64,000 nt of DNA, from positions 62,001-126,000 of the forward strand of contig CAVSRB010000001.1 of assembly GCA_963730305.1 (NCBI GenBank), in the 5' to 3' direction. Both the position numbers and the translations under genes were made by a program. The notes below the pieces were generated by a model, which searched no databases, was not told the DNA's origin, and worked only from the letters and a program-made list of their open reading frames with translations. Below, piece by piece: positions 16,798-24,914 of this stretch; positions within the stretch are counted from its first letter, which is position 1; the number at the start of each line of letters is the position of its first letter. This stretch comes from CAMYMQ01 sp963730305. Its GTDB lineage: Bacteria > Pseudomonadota > Alphaproteobacteria > Bin65.

Positions 16798-17538
16798 ATG
16801 GCGAACGAAGCGATCGTCGAGCGGATCGTCGCGATCCGTGACCAGTGGCACACCAAGAAGCATCCCTTCTTCCAGAAGATGCTCGACGGCTCGCTGCCGT
16901 TGCGTGCGCTCGGCATCTACATGGCGCAGCACCTGAAGTTCGTCACCAAGGTGGTGCCGTCCTACGGCATCATGGTCTACCGGGCGCCGCCCGACGTGCG
17001 CAAGGCGATGGTCGAGAACCTGGCCGAGGAAGAGGGCATCCAGGCGATCCCCAAGGAGGGCCACGAGCCCCACGACCATTGGGACATGATCAACACCTTC
17101 TGCCGCGCGGCGGGGCTGAGCGACGCCGAGATCGCCGCGACCGAGCCGACCCCGGCCTGGTGGGGCCGCACCCTGCACTACCTCTACGTCACCCAGGAGG
17201 AGCCGATCGGCGTCGTGCTGGCGATGCAGGCGACCCAGGAGGGCCAGCAGGTCGCGCTGAACACCGAGATCACAATTCCGTCCTTCGCCAAGCACTACGG
17301 CTTCACCCGCGACGACCCCGAAATCGGCTTCTTCGTCGAGCACGCCGAGGCCGACCTCGAGCACAGCCGGCGCCAGCAGGAACTGGCGGCGAAGTATCTC
17401 GACACGCCGGAGCTTCAGGCGCGGGCGCTGGAGGTGTGCGAAGAGGCCGTGCGGCTACGCTGGGCCTCGATCTCGGACCTCTACCGCCTGCACGTTCTGG
17501 AAGAGGCGCCGCTCTTGCCGGAGGGGATCGCCGCCTGA
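16798..17538 (+). CDS. TenA/PqqC-like heme-oxygenase-fold protein
   Basis: A 246-residue all-helical protein of the TenA/PqqC/CADD superfamily. Candidate metal ligands include His22 (KKHPFF), the acidic run AEEEG followed by HEPHDHW, and the late EHAEADLEHSR. Members are either cofactor-free hydrolases/oxidases or di-iron oxidases; the Glu/His-rich helices favour an iron-containing oxidase, but I infer that from composition. A GGAGG site is seven bases before the ATG. No thiamine or PQQ genes are near. It is followed by an esterase-like gene after 47 bases on the same strand. Confidence 0.75.
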   Translation: MANEAIVERIVAIRDQWHTKKHPFFQKMLDGSLPLRALGIYMAQHLKFVTKVVPSYGIMVYRAPPDVRKAMVENLAEEEGIQAIPKEGHEPHDHWDMINTFCRAAGLSDAEIAATEPTPAWWGRTLHYLYVTQEEPIGVVLAMQATQEGQQVALNTEITIPSFAKHYGFTRDDPEIGFFVEHAEADLEHSRRQQELAAKYLDTPELQARALEVCEEAVRLRWASISDLYRLHVLEEAPLLPEGIAA

Positions 17539-17585
17539 AGGCGCGGGCCGACGGATGCCGTGGCACACCCAAGAAAGGATTGTTC

Positions 17586-18794
17586 ATGAGCGCGACGCAA
17601 TGGCCGCTTCGATCCAGTGCCTTCAATGGGCAAATTCATCGAAGTCTGGCCAAGGCCTATGTCGGCGCGGCGTCGATCGGCGAGGTCCTGGCCGTCGCCG
17701 GGCGGATTCGGGAAGACGATTGCGAAAGCTGGCGCACCGCGTGGTGGGAGCAAGCCGAACGCCTGCAACGGGAGGCCGAAGCCAGCGCCTTGCGCGGGTC
17801 CGCCGTCACCGCCAGCGCGGCCTACCTTCGCGCCTCGGAGGCGTTCCGCCAATCGAGTTTCTTCCATCGGTCCGACCTCGACGATCCGGCGCTTCAGGAG
17901 GCCTGGCCGCGGGCGCGGGATTGCTTCATGAAGGCAATGTCGACCGGGCCGATCCGGTGCGAGCCCGTGGCGATCCCGTTCGACGGCGGCACGATGTATG
18001 GCTACTACGTTCGGCCGGATGAAAGCCGGAACAGCCGTCCGGTCGTTGTCGCGCCCAGCGGCTATGATTCCACCGCTGAGGAGACCGTCATCGGCCTCGG
18101 GTTCCCGGCGCTCGCACGTGGTTTTGCCGTGTTGGCGTTCGACGGCCCAGGCCAGGGCAACACGCTCTACGATCGCGCGACCCGGAAATTCATGCGGCCC
18201 GACTACGAAGCGGTGCTGTCGGCGGTCGTCGACGTGGCTGTCCGCCAGCGGGACGCCGATCCGGCGCGCCTGGTCGGCCTCGGTTGGAGCTTTGCCGGGT
18301 TCCTGATGGCGCGCGGCGCGTGCGGCGAGGACCGGCTGGCGGCCCTCATCCTCGATCCCGGCCAATATGACATCGGCGGCGCTGTTCGGCAGATGCTTCC
18401 GGCGGCCCTCGCCGACCGAATCGACGAAGACAGCCCGGACGCGGAGAAGGCCTTCGAAGCCCTGCTCGACACGGAAGCCGGCAAATTGCTTTTCCTGCCC
18501 CGGATGGCGGCGCACGGGAAGACGTCCGTCCAAGCCTACTTGCGCCATCTCCAGGAATTCACCGTCGAGGGTTTGACCGACCGCATCGCCTGCCCCTGCC
18601 TGATCTGCGACAACGAGTCGGACGACACATCGACCAGTCAGGGCAAGCGCCTCGCCGACGCGCTCACGGCGCCGACGGAATTCGTCCGCTTCACCTTGGC
18701 CGAGGGCGCCGGCGGTCATTGCGAAGGAATGGGCCGGGAACGGTTCGACCAGGTCGCGTTCGACTGGATCGACAGGGTTCTGGGTTCGGCATAA
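17586..18794 (+). CDS. Alpha/beta hydrolase with helical N-terminal cap
   Basis: A 402-residue serine hydrolase. An alpha-helical N-terminal domain (about 1-130) precedes the alpha/beta core, which has the strand PVVVAPSGYDSTAEE, the FDGPGQGNT segment, the nucleophile elbow GWSFAG and the C-terminal His in AGGHCEGM. This domain order matches the 2,6-dihydroxypseudooxynicotine hydrolase/EstB-like group, which cleaves C-C or ester bonds. The natural substrate cannot be told. The start at 17586 follows an AAAGGA site. Its codon use is slightly less GC-extreme than its neighbours. It converges on the nitrile hydratase genes. Confidence 0.8.
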   Translation: MSATQWPLRSSAFNGQIHRSLAKAYVGAASIGEVLAVAGRIREDDCESWRTAWWEQAERLQREAEASALRGSAVTASAAYLRASEAFRQSSFFHRSDLDDPALQEAWPRARDCFMKAMSTGPIRCEPVAIPFDGGTMYGYYVRPDESRNSRPVVVAPSGYDSTAEETVIGLGFPALARGFAVLAFDGPGQGNTLYDRATRKFMRPDYEAVLSAVVDVAVRQRDADPARLVGLGWSFAGFLMARGACGEDRLAALILDPGQYDIGGAVRQMLPAALADRIDEDSPDAEKAFEALLDTEAGKLLFLPRMAAHGKTSVQAYLRHLQEFTVEGLTDRIACPCLICDNESDDTSTSQGKRLADALTAPTEFVRFTLAEGAGGHCEGMGRERFDQVAFDWIDRVLGSA

Positions 18795-18851
18795 GGCGAC
18801 CGGGTGCGGTACGGCGCGCCGCGCTCGATCGGGATTCGTCGCGGCCGGCTG

Positions 18852-19499
18852 TTATGCCGGGGCGTCCACCTCCGCCACTCCGACCATCGTATCCCGGGTG
18901 ACGATCGCGGCCAGCTTGTCCTCGCTCCACCCGTCGGTGCCCGCTGGGCGCTTGGGCAGCACGAGATAGCGCATGTCGGCGGTCGAATCGTGGACGCGGA
19001 TCTCCCGGTCGTCGGCGATCCCGGTGCCGAACTCGTGCAGGACCGCGCGGGGCTCGCGCACGACCCGCGAGCGGTAGGCGAAGCTCTTGTACCAGTCGGG
19101 CGGCCGGCCGAGCACGAAGACCGGGTAGCAGGAGCACAGGGTGCAGACGATGACGTTGTGGACGTCCTCGGTGTTCTCGACCACGACGAGATCCGCCGCG
19201 ATGACGTCGACGCCGAAATCGTCCTCGATCGCCTTGCGCCCGGACTTGAGCAGCCGGGCCTTGAAATCCGGATCGGTCCAGGCGCGGGCGACGATCCTGG
19301 CGCCCAGCGCCGGGCTGCGCTCGTCGATCTTCTCGATCATCCGGCGGACGTCGTCGGCGTCGAAAAATCCCTTTTCGATCAAGAGCTCGCGGGCGGCGTC
19401 GGCGAGGTGCTGGTAGGGCCCGTTCGGGTCGGCCTCGGCGATCGGGGCGTGATCGTCGTGGTCGTGGCCGTGGGCATGTTCGGGCGGGTCGTGGGGCAT
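18852..19499 (-). CDS. nthA: Nitrile hydratase alpha subunit, cobalt type
   Basis: Catalytic subunit that hydrates nitriles to amides (or a related nitrile-like substrate). The 215-residue protein carries the metal claw CTLCSC at residues 119-124; Thr at the second position marks the cobalt type, whereas Ser marks the iron type. The cysteines would be oxidised to sulfinic and sulfenic acids. A His/Asp-rich N-terminus (HAHGHDHDDHA, about 8-18) could bind cobalt during maturation. The start overlaps the upstream gene's stop by one base (TGATG), so translation is coupled. No separate activator gene is visible beside it. Confidence 0.93.
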   Translation of the reverse strand: MPHDPPEHAHGHDHDDHAPIAEADPNGPYQHLADAARELLIEKGFFDADDVRRMIEKIDERSPALGARIVARAWTDPDFKARLLKSGRKAIEDDFGVDVIAADLVVVENTEDVHNVIVCTLCSCYPVFVLGRPPDWYKSFAYRSRVVREPRAVLHEFGTGIADDREIRVHDSTADMRYLVLPKRPAGTDGWSEDKLAAIVTRDTMVGVAEVDAPA

Positions 19500-19801
19500 C
19501 AGGCGCCTCCCTGGGCCGGTTCGAGCCAGTGCTCGAAGATCTCGACCTCGATCTTGTCCTCGGGATTCCCGTCATACTCCGGCCAGACGTCGGCCTGCTC
19601 GAAGCGGACCCGGTAGAGCGGGATCACGTCGGCGGCGTAGTTGCCGAAGGCGAGCTGTTCGGGGTTGCGGTATTCGCCGCAGATCCGCTCGATCGCCCCG
19701 GTCTTGCCGCGGATGTAGAAGGGCGTGCGGATATGGCAGGGCGGCGTCGGATAGTCGGCGCGCACCATGACGGTCTCCCCGACGGTGAAGCGCGCGCTCA
19801 T
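19499..19801 (-). CDS. Nitrile hydratase beta subunit, C-terminal-domain protein
   Basis: A 100-residue protein matching the C-terminal beta-barrel domain of nitrile hydratase beta: FTVGETVMVRADYPTPPCHI, then RGKTGAIERICGEYRNPE and LYRVRFEQADVWPEY. In most nitrile hydratases this domain is fused to the helical N-terminal domain; here it is a separate gene. The start ATG overlaps the stop of the N-terminal-domain gene (ATGA), and its own stop overlaps nthA's start. This three-gene layout is that of thiocyanate hydrolase (ScnABC) and toyocamycin nitrile hydratase (ToyJKL). Confidence 0.9.
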   Translation of the reverse strand: MSARFTVGETVMVRADYPTPPCHIRTPFYIRGKTGAIERICGEYRNPEQLAFGNYAADVIPLYRVRFEQADVWPEYDGNPEDKIEVEIFEHWLEPAQGGA

Positions 19802-20139
19802 GCCGCCCCCTCCTCCGCCCTGGCCCGACGCGCGGCGACCGCCTCGGCCCGCGCCGTCAGCTCGGCGGCGTCGAGCACGCCCTTCTCGACCAGGATGTTG
19901 GTCAGCGAGGCGATCCAGCGCTCGTAATAGCTCAGCGAATCGTAGAGTTCCGGCGGCAGCTCCTCGATGCCGCGGCGCATCTCGTCGATGGTGATGATCG
20001 GCGGATCGCGCATCGACAGGAGCCGGACCATCGATTCGATCCGCTTCTCCCACAGGGCGATCTCGTGGGTGTCGGGCGAGACCGCGCCGCGGTCGAGGCC
20101 GCCCATGTCGTGATACTGGCGGAAGGGATCGTCGCTCAT
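19798..20139 (-). CDS. Nitrile hydratase beta subunit, N-terminal-domain protein
   Basis: A 113-residue helical protein matching the N-terminal part of nitrile hydratase beta: YHDMGGLDRGAVSPDTHEIALW near the start, SYYERWIASLTNILVEKGVLD near the end. In fused enzymes this domain packs against the alpha subunit and helps form the active-site cleft. It is the first gene of the three-gene leftward set and ends in an ATGA overlap with the C-terminal-domain gene, so the split is a clean gene boundary and not a frameshift. A 69-base gap separates it from the crotonase upstream. Confidence 0.9.
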   Translation of the reverse strand: MSDDPFRQYHDMGGLDRGAVSPDTHEIALWEKRIESMVRLLSMRDPPIITIDEMRRGIEELPPELYDSLSYYERWIASLTNILVEKGVLDAAELTARAEAVAARRARAEEGAA

Positions 20140-20208
20140 GGCGCGGAGTATGCCACGCCGTGGGCCAGACGGGAACTCGGCGTGACGGGAACTCAGCGGT
20201 GGGTGATC

Positions 20209-21000
20209 TCAACGCCCCTTGAATTGGGCGTCGCGCCGCTCGGTGAACGAGCGGACGCCCTCGGCGAAGTCCTCGGTCTTCAGGATCTCGGCGTTGATCC
20301 GGTGGAATTGCGCGACCGCGGCGTCCGCGCCGTCTTCCATCCCGGTCATGGCGTTGGCGCGGGTCGCCCGGACCGCCAGCGGCGCCTGCCGGGCGATGGT
20401 CTCGGCGATGGCCAGGGCGCGGGCGTCGGCCTCGCCGTCGGGCACGACCTCCTGGACGAAGCCCAGGCGCAGCGCGGTTTCGGCGTCGAAGCCGTCGCCG
20501 GTGAGCAGGTAGCGCATGGCGTTGCCCCACCCGGCCCGCTCGACGAAGCGGACGGTGGCGCCGCCGAAGGCCATCAGCCCGCGCTTGACCTCGATCTGGC
20601 CGAATTTGGTGCCCGCGGCGGCGACCACGATGTCGGCGGCGAGCATCAGCTCGATCCCGATCGTGTAGCAGTAGCCCTTGACCGCGCAGACCACCGGCTT
20701 GGTGCGCTTGGGCGGGTGCAGGTCGAGCGGATCGACCAGGCCGCTCGGGAACAGGTCGCGGTCGATCCTGAAGTCGGTGAGCTGGAGCCCGGCGGTGAAA
20801 TTGTCGCCGACCGCGTAGAGGACCGCGCACCAGGCCTCGTCGTCGGCCTCGTAGGCGGTGAAGGCCTCGGACAGGCCGACACCCATCGCCGGGGTGAAGC
20901 CGTTGAGCTTCCTGGGCCGGTCGATGCCGATGCGGAACACCCGGCCCTGCCGGTCGGTCACGATCCGGCCCGCTTCCGGGGCCTCTCCCTGGTCAGTCAT
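20209..21000 (-). CDS. Enoyl-CoA hydratase/isomerase (crotonase) family
   Basis: A 263-residue crotonase-fold protein. The oxyanion-hole segments are GDNFTAGLQLTDF and the second block VKGYCYTIGIELMLAADIVVAA, where the usual GGG is replaced by TIG. The trimer region RLGFVQEVVPDGEADARALAIA follows. The catalytic Glu pair of true hydratases is not obvious, so isomerase or another crotonase reaction is possible. It lies 25 bases downstream of the carboxyltransferase on the same strand, which suggests a shared acyl-CoA pathway. The ATG at 21000 was chosen; the longer frame lacks sense. Confidence 0.85.
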   Translation of the reverse strand: MTDQGEAPEAGRIVTDRQGRVFRIGIDRPRKLNGFTPAMGVGLSEAFTAYEADDEAWCAVLYAVGDNFTAGLQLTDFRIDRDLFPSGLVDPLDLHPPKRTKPVVCAVKGYCYTIGIELMLAADIVVAAAGTKFGQIEVKRGLMAFGGATVRFVERAGWGNAMRYLLTGDGFDAETALRLGFVQEVVPDGEADARALAIAETIARQAPLAVRATRANAMTGMEDGADAAVAQFHRINAEILKTEDFAEGVRSFTERRDAQFKGR

Positions 21001-21025
21001 GATCGCCCCCTGTCGCTGATGGCGG

Positions 21026-22636
21026 TTACAGCCGCAGCACGCCGTGGTGCGGGTCGTCGATCGGCGCATTGAGGCTCGCCGAGATGGCGATGCCGAGCGC
21101 GTTGCGGGTGTCGACCGGGTCGAGGATGCCGTCGTCCCACAGCCGCGAGGTCGCGAAATAGGCGTCGGCTTCGCGCTCGTACTTGTCGAGGATCGGCTGG
21201 CGGATCGCCTCGATCTCGGCCGCGTCCGGTTCTTCGCCCTTGCGCTTCAATTGCTGGACGCGCAGCTCGGTCATCACGCCGGCGGCCTGTTCGGCGCCCA
21301 TCACGCTGATCTGCGCGTTGGGCCAGGAGAACAGGAAGCGCCCGTCGTAGGCCCGCCCGCACATGCCGTAGTTGCCGGCGCCGAAGGAGCCGCCGACGAT
21401 CACCGTGAACTTGGGCACCGACGCGCAGGCGACCATCATGATCATCTTGGCGCCGTCCTTGGTGATGCCCTGCTCCTCGTAATGCTTGCCGACCATGTAG
21501 CCGGTGATGTTCTGCAGGAACAGCAAGGGCGTGCGGTCTGTTCTCGCAGTGGGCGATGAAATGCGCGGCCTTGAGCGAGCTGTCGTTGAACAGCACGCCG
21601 TTGTTGCCGAGGATCCCGACCTTGTAGCCCCAGATGTTGCGCAAACCCGCAGACGAGCGTGGTGCCGTAGTCGGGCTGGTACTCGTGGAAGCGGCTGCCG
21701 TCGACCAGCCGCGCGATCAGCTCGCGCATGTCGAACTGGACCTTGCCGTCGGCCGGGATCAGGCCGTAGAGCTCCTGCGGGTCGTAGTAGGGCTCCTCCG
21801 GCTCGGCCTGGTCGATCGCGGTCTTGGGTCGCGGCGACAGGCTGCCGAGGATCTCGCGACGCGAGCGCCAGCGCCTCCTCCTCGGTGTCGGCGGCGTAGT
21901 CGGCGGTGCCGCTGATCCGCGTGTGGACGTCGGCGCCGCCCAGCTCCTCGTGGCTGACCACCTCGCCGGTCGCCGCCTTCACCAGCGGCGGGCCGCCCAG
22001 GAAGATGCCGCCGGTGCCGCGCTTGATGATGGCGTAGTCGCTGAGCGCCGGAACGTAGGCGCCGCCGGCGGTGCAATGGCCGAGCACGACCGCGATCTGG
22101 GGCACGCCCAGCTTGGCCAGGACGCACTGGTTCCGGAAGGTCCGGCCGCCGTAGTACTTGTCGGCGAACAGCTCCGACTGGAGCGGCAGGAAGCCGCCGG
22201 CGCTGTCGCAGAGGTGGATCACCGGCAGCCGGTTCTCGATCGCGATGTCGAGCGCGCGGACGATGCGGGTGACCGAGCGCGGATACACGCCCCGCCCTTC
22301 ACGCTGGCGTCGTCGGCGCGGATCATCACCTCGCGGCCGGCGACCACGCCGATGCCGGTGACCACCGCGCGCGCCGGGCACCTCGCCGTCATACTCGTCG
22401 CAGGCGGCGAGCGTGGACAGCTCGAGGAAGGGCGAGCCGGGATCGAGCAGCTGTTCGATCCGCTCGCGCACGAAGCCCTTGCCCTGGCGCGCCAGCCGCT
22501 CGCGGTCGCGCGCCGGCCGCTCGTAGCGCACGGCCTGGTGCCGGGCCTCGAGCGCCGCGACGAGGCCGCGGTTGTGGGCCTCGTTCCGCTTGAACGGCTC
22601 CGATCGGGTGTCGAGCTGGCTGGCGATGCGGCGCAT
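21026..22636 (-). CDS. Acyl-CoA carboxylase carboxyltransferase subunit (five frameshifts)
   Basis: Beta (carboxyltransferase) subunit of a biotin-dependent acyl-CoA carboxylase, closest by eye to methylcrotonoyl-CoA carboxylase beta. Intact blocks are FLELSTLAACDEYDGEVPG, PVIHLCDSAGGFLPLQ, GHCTAGGAYVPALSDY and GGSFGAGNYGMCGRAYDG. The sense jumps frame near 22366-22374, 22287-22297, 21854-21858, 21639-21642 and 21533-21536. At four of these, adding one GC/CG dinucleotide restores the protein; at 22290 one base is missing or two are extra. Repaired length is about 539 residues, the family norm. No biotin carboxylase or biotin carrier gene is in the window. It is upstream of the crotonase and divergent from fadJ. 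Confidence 0.85.
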   Translation of the reverse strand: MRRIASQLDTRSEPFKRNEAHNRGLVAALEARHQAVRYERPARDRERLARQGKGFVRERIEQLLDPGSPFLELSTLAACDEYDGEVPGARGGHRHRRGRRPRGDDPRRRRQREGRGVYPRSVTRIVRALDIAIENRLPVIHLCDSAGGFLPLQSELFADKYYGGRTFRNQCVLAKLGVPQIAVVLGHCTAGGAYVPALSDYAIIKRGTGGIFLGGPPLVKAATGEVVSHEELGGADVHTRISGTADYAADTEEEALALASRDPRQPVAATQDRDRPGRAGGALLRPAGALRPDPGRRQGPVRHARADRAAGRRQPLPRVPARLRHHARLRVCATSGATRSGSSATTACCSTTARSRPRISSPTARTDRTPLLFLQNITGYMVGKHYEEQGITKDGAKMIMMVACASVPKFTVIVGGSFGAGNYGMCGRAYDGRFLFSWPNAQISVMGAEQAAGVMTELRVQQLKRKGEEPDAAEIEAIRQPILDKYEREADAYFATSRLWDDGILDPVDTRNALGIAISASLNAPIDDPHHGVLRL

Positions 22637-22806
22637 GGCGGTCCGGTCCGTGACGGTCGCGCGAATCAAGGCAGGTGGCGCCGGCTTTGGCAAGGATTGG
22701 CCGGTCGGGAGAATTTCTCGACGGGAGAGTGCACAGGAGTTCGGGAGATTGCCAAGACGCGACGCTGCCGGGCATAACCAGATCGGTACCCGCGGGAGGA
22801 AAGACG

Positions 22807-24906
22807 ATGATCGACTATCAGGTCGACGCGGACGGCGTCGCCGTCATCACCTGGAACATCGAGGACCGGCCGGTCAACGTGATGAACGAGGAGACGGTCG
22901 CCGCCTTCGCCGCCGCGGTCGAGCGCGCGATCGGCGACAGCGCCGCCAAGGGCGTCGTCGTCGCCTCGGCCAAGGACGACTTCATCGCCGGCGCGGATAT
23001 CGAGAAGTTCCTCGACGACCAGCCGCTCGACCAGATCCTCTCGCTCTCGGTGACGATGACGAAGATCACCCGCGGCATGGAGACCGGCGGCAAGCCGTTT
23101 TGCGCGGCGATCAACGGCCACGCGCTGGGCGGCGGCTTCGAGATCGCGCTCGCCTGCCACCACCGCATCGCGTCGGATAACGCCAAGACCCGCGTGGGCC
23201 TGCCCGAGGTCACGCTCGGCGTGCTGCCGGGCGCGGGCGGCACCCAGCGGATGAGCCGGATGCTGGGCATCCAGAAGAGCCTGGAGCTGCTGCTCGAAGG
23301 TCGCCGGCTGTCTGTCGAGGCCGCCCACAAGGCCGGGCTGGTCGACGCGGTGGTGCCCGCCGATGACCTGCTGGCCGCCGCCAAGCGCTGGGTGCTCGAC
23401 AATCCCGACGCGCAGCAGCCATGGGACCGCAAGGGCTTCCGCGTCCCCGGCGGGGCCGGCCAGTCGCCGACCGGCCTGCAGGTGTTCCCGGCCGCCGTCG
23501 CCATGACCCGGGCCAAGACCTGGGGCAACTACCCGGCCCCGGCCGCGATCTTGTCCTGCGTCTACGAGGGGCTGCAGGTCGACATCGACACCGGGCTCAG
23601 GGTCGAGGCCAAGTATTTCGCCAACCTGCTGCGCGATCCGCGCACCAAGGCGATGATCAAGACGACCTTCTTCGACATGGGCGCGGCCAAGAAGCTCAAG
23701 GCCCGGCCGGCCGACGTGCCCAAGGCCCAATACGCCAGGATCGGCGTGCTCGGCGCCGGGATGATGGGCGCCGGCATCGCCTACGTCTCGGCGCGGGCCG
23801 GCATCGAGGTCGTGCTGCTCGACGAGACCCAGGAGAAGGCGCAGGCGGGCAAGGCGCGCTACGCCAGCCAGGTCGAGGCGCAGGTCGGCAAGGGCCGGAT
23901 GAGCGCCGACGCCGGCACCGCCCTGCTCGGCCGGATCACGCCGACCGAATCCTACGACGACCTCGCCGGCTGCGAGCTGGTGATCGAGGCGGTGTTCGAG
24001 GACCGCGCCATCAAGGCGGAGGTCACGCGCAAGGCCGCCGCGGTGGTCGGCCCGGACGCGCTGATCGCGTCGAACACCTCGACCCTGCCGATTTCCGGGC
24101 TGGCCGAGGCCGTCGACAATCCCGCGGACTTCATCGGCCTGCACTTCTTCTCGCCGGTCGAGCGCATGCCGATGGTCGAGATCATCCTGGGCGAGAAGAC
24201 CGGCGAGCCGGCGCTGGCCCGGGCGATGGACTACGTCCAGGCGATCGGCATGACCCCGATCGTCGTGCGCGACAGCCGCGGCTTCTTCACCAGCCGCGTG
24301 TTCGCCACCTACATCATGGAGGGCATGGCGCTGGTGAAGGAAGGCGTGAAGCCGGCGCTGATCGAGAACGCCGCCAAGATCGCCGGCATGCCGGTCGGCC
24401 CGCTCGAGGTGGTCGACGCCACCAGCCTCAAGCTGTCTTACGATATCCGCAAGCAGTGGAAGGCCGACCTCGGCGACGCCTACGTGGCGCACCCGGCCGA
24501 CGCGGTGGTCGAGCTGATGGTCGAGCAGCTCGACCGGCCCGGCCGCAAGTGGGGCAAGGGCTTCTACGACTATCCGGCCGAGGGGCCGAAACGGCTGTGG
24601 CCGGGGCTGGCCGACCATTTCCCGCTCGCGGCCGAGCAGCCCGACGCCGACGCCGTCGCCAAGCGCCTGCTCAACATCCAGGCGCTGGAGGCGCTGCGCT
24701 GCGCCCAGGAGCAGATCGTCGGCAACGTCGACGCCAACATCGGCTCGATCCTCGGCTGGGGCTTCCCGGCGATCACCGGCGGGGTGATCTCCTACGTCGG
24801 CCTCAAGGGCGCCGACGGCTTCGCCGCCGAGTGCCGGGAACTGGCCGACGAGCTGGGCGACCGGTTCGCCCCGCCCGACGATATTGCAGGCCTGCTGGCG
24901 GCCTGA
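22807..24906 (+). CDS. fadJ: 3-hydroxyacyl-CoA dehydrogenase/enoyl-CoA hydratase fusion
   Basis: A 699-residue bifunctional beta-oxidation enzyme. The N-terminal crotonase domain (about 1-190) has FIAGADIEKFL and GHALGGGFEIALACH, with a Glu in GLPEVTLGVLPGAGGTQR. The NAD-binding domain has GVLGAGMMGAGIAY (about 314-327), and the dehydrogenase catalytic His/Glu are in GLHFFSPVERMPMVEI. The C-terminal domain includes GFYDYP. It performs hydration of enoyl-CoA and oxidation of the 3-hydroxyacyl-CoA. The thiolase partner is not adjacent. The ATG at 22807 follows GGGAGGAAAG. FadB would be equally valid as a name. Confidence 0.92.
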   Translation: MIDYQVDADGVAVITWNIEDRPVNVMNEETVAAFAAAVERAIGDSAAKGVVVASAKDDFIAGADIEKFLDDQPLDQILSLSVTMTKITRGMETGGKPFCAAINGHALGGGFEIALACHHRIASDNAKTRVGLPEVTLGVLPGAGGTQRMSRMLGIQKSLELLLEGRRLSVEAAHKAGLVDAVVPADDLLAAAKRWVLDNPDAQQPWDRKGFRVPGGAGQSPTGLQVFPAAVAMTRAKTWGNYPAPAAILSCVYEGLQVDIDTGLRVEAKYFANLLRDPRTKAMIKTTFFDMGAAKKLKARPADVPKAQYARIGVLGAGMMGAGIAYVSARAGIEVVLLDETQEKAQAGKARYASQVEAQVGKGRMSADAGTALLGRITPTESYDDLAGCELVIEAVFEDRAIKAEVTRKAAAVVGPDALIASNTSTLPISGLAEAVDNPADFIGLHFFSPVERMPMVEIILGEKTGEPALARAMDYVQAIGMTPIVVRDSRGFFTSRVFATYIMEGMALVKEGVKPALIENAAKIAGMPVGPLEVVDATSLKLSYDIRKQWKADLGDAYVAHPADAVVELMVEQLDRPGRKWGKGFYDYPAEGPKRLWPGLADHFPLAAEQPDADAVAKRLLNIQALEALRCAQEQIVGNVDANIGSILGWGFPAITGGVISYVGLKGADGFAAECRELADELGDRFAPPDDIAGLLAA

Positions 24907-24914
24907 GCCGGCAC

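Noticed and set aside
21026..22636. Genuine pseudogene formation of the carboxyltransferase
   Set aside because: Five breaks yet no internal stop in conserved blocks and full conservation of active-site strings; repeated loss of the same dinucleotide fits a sequence error better than decay.
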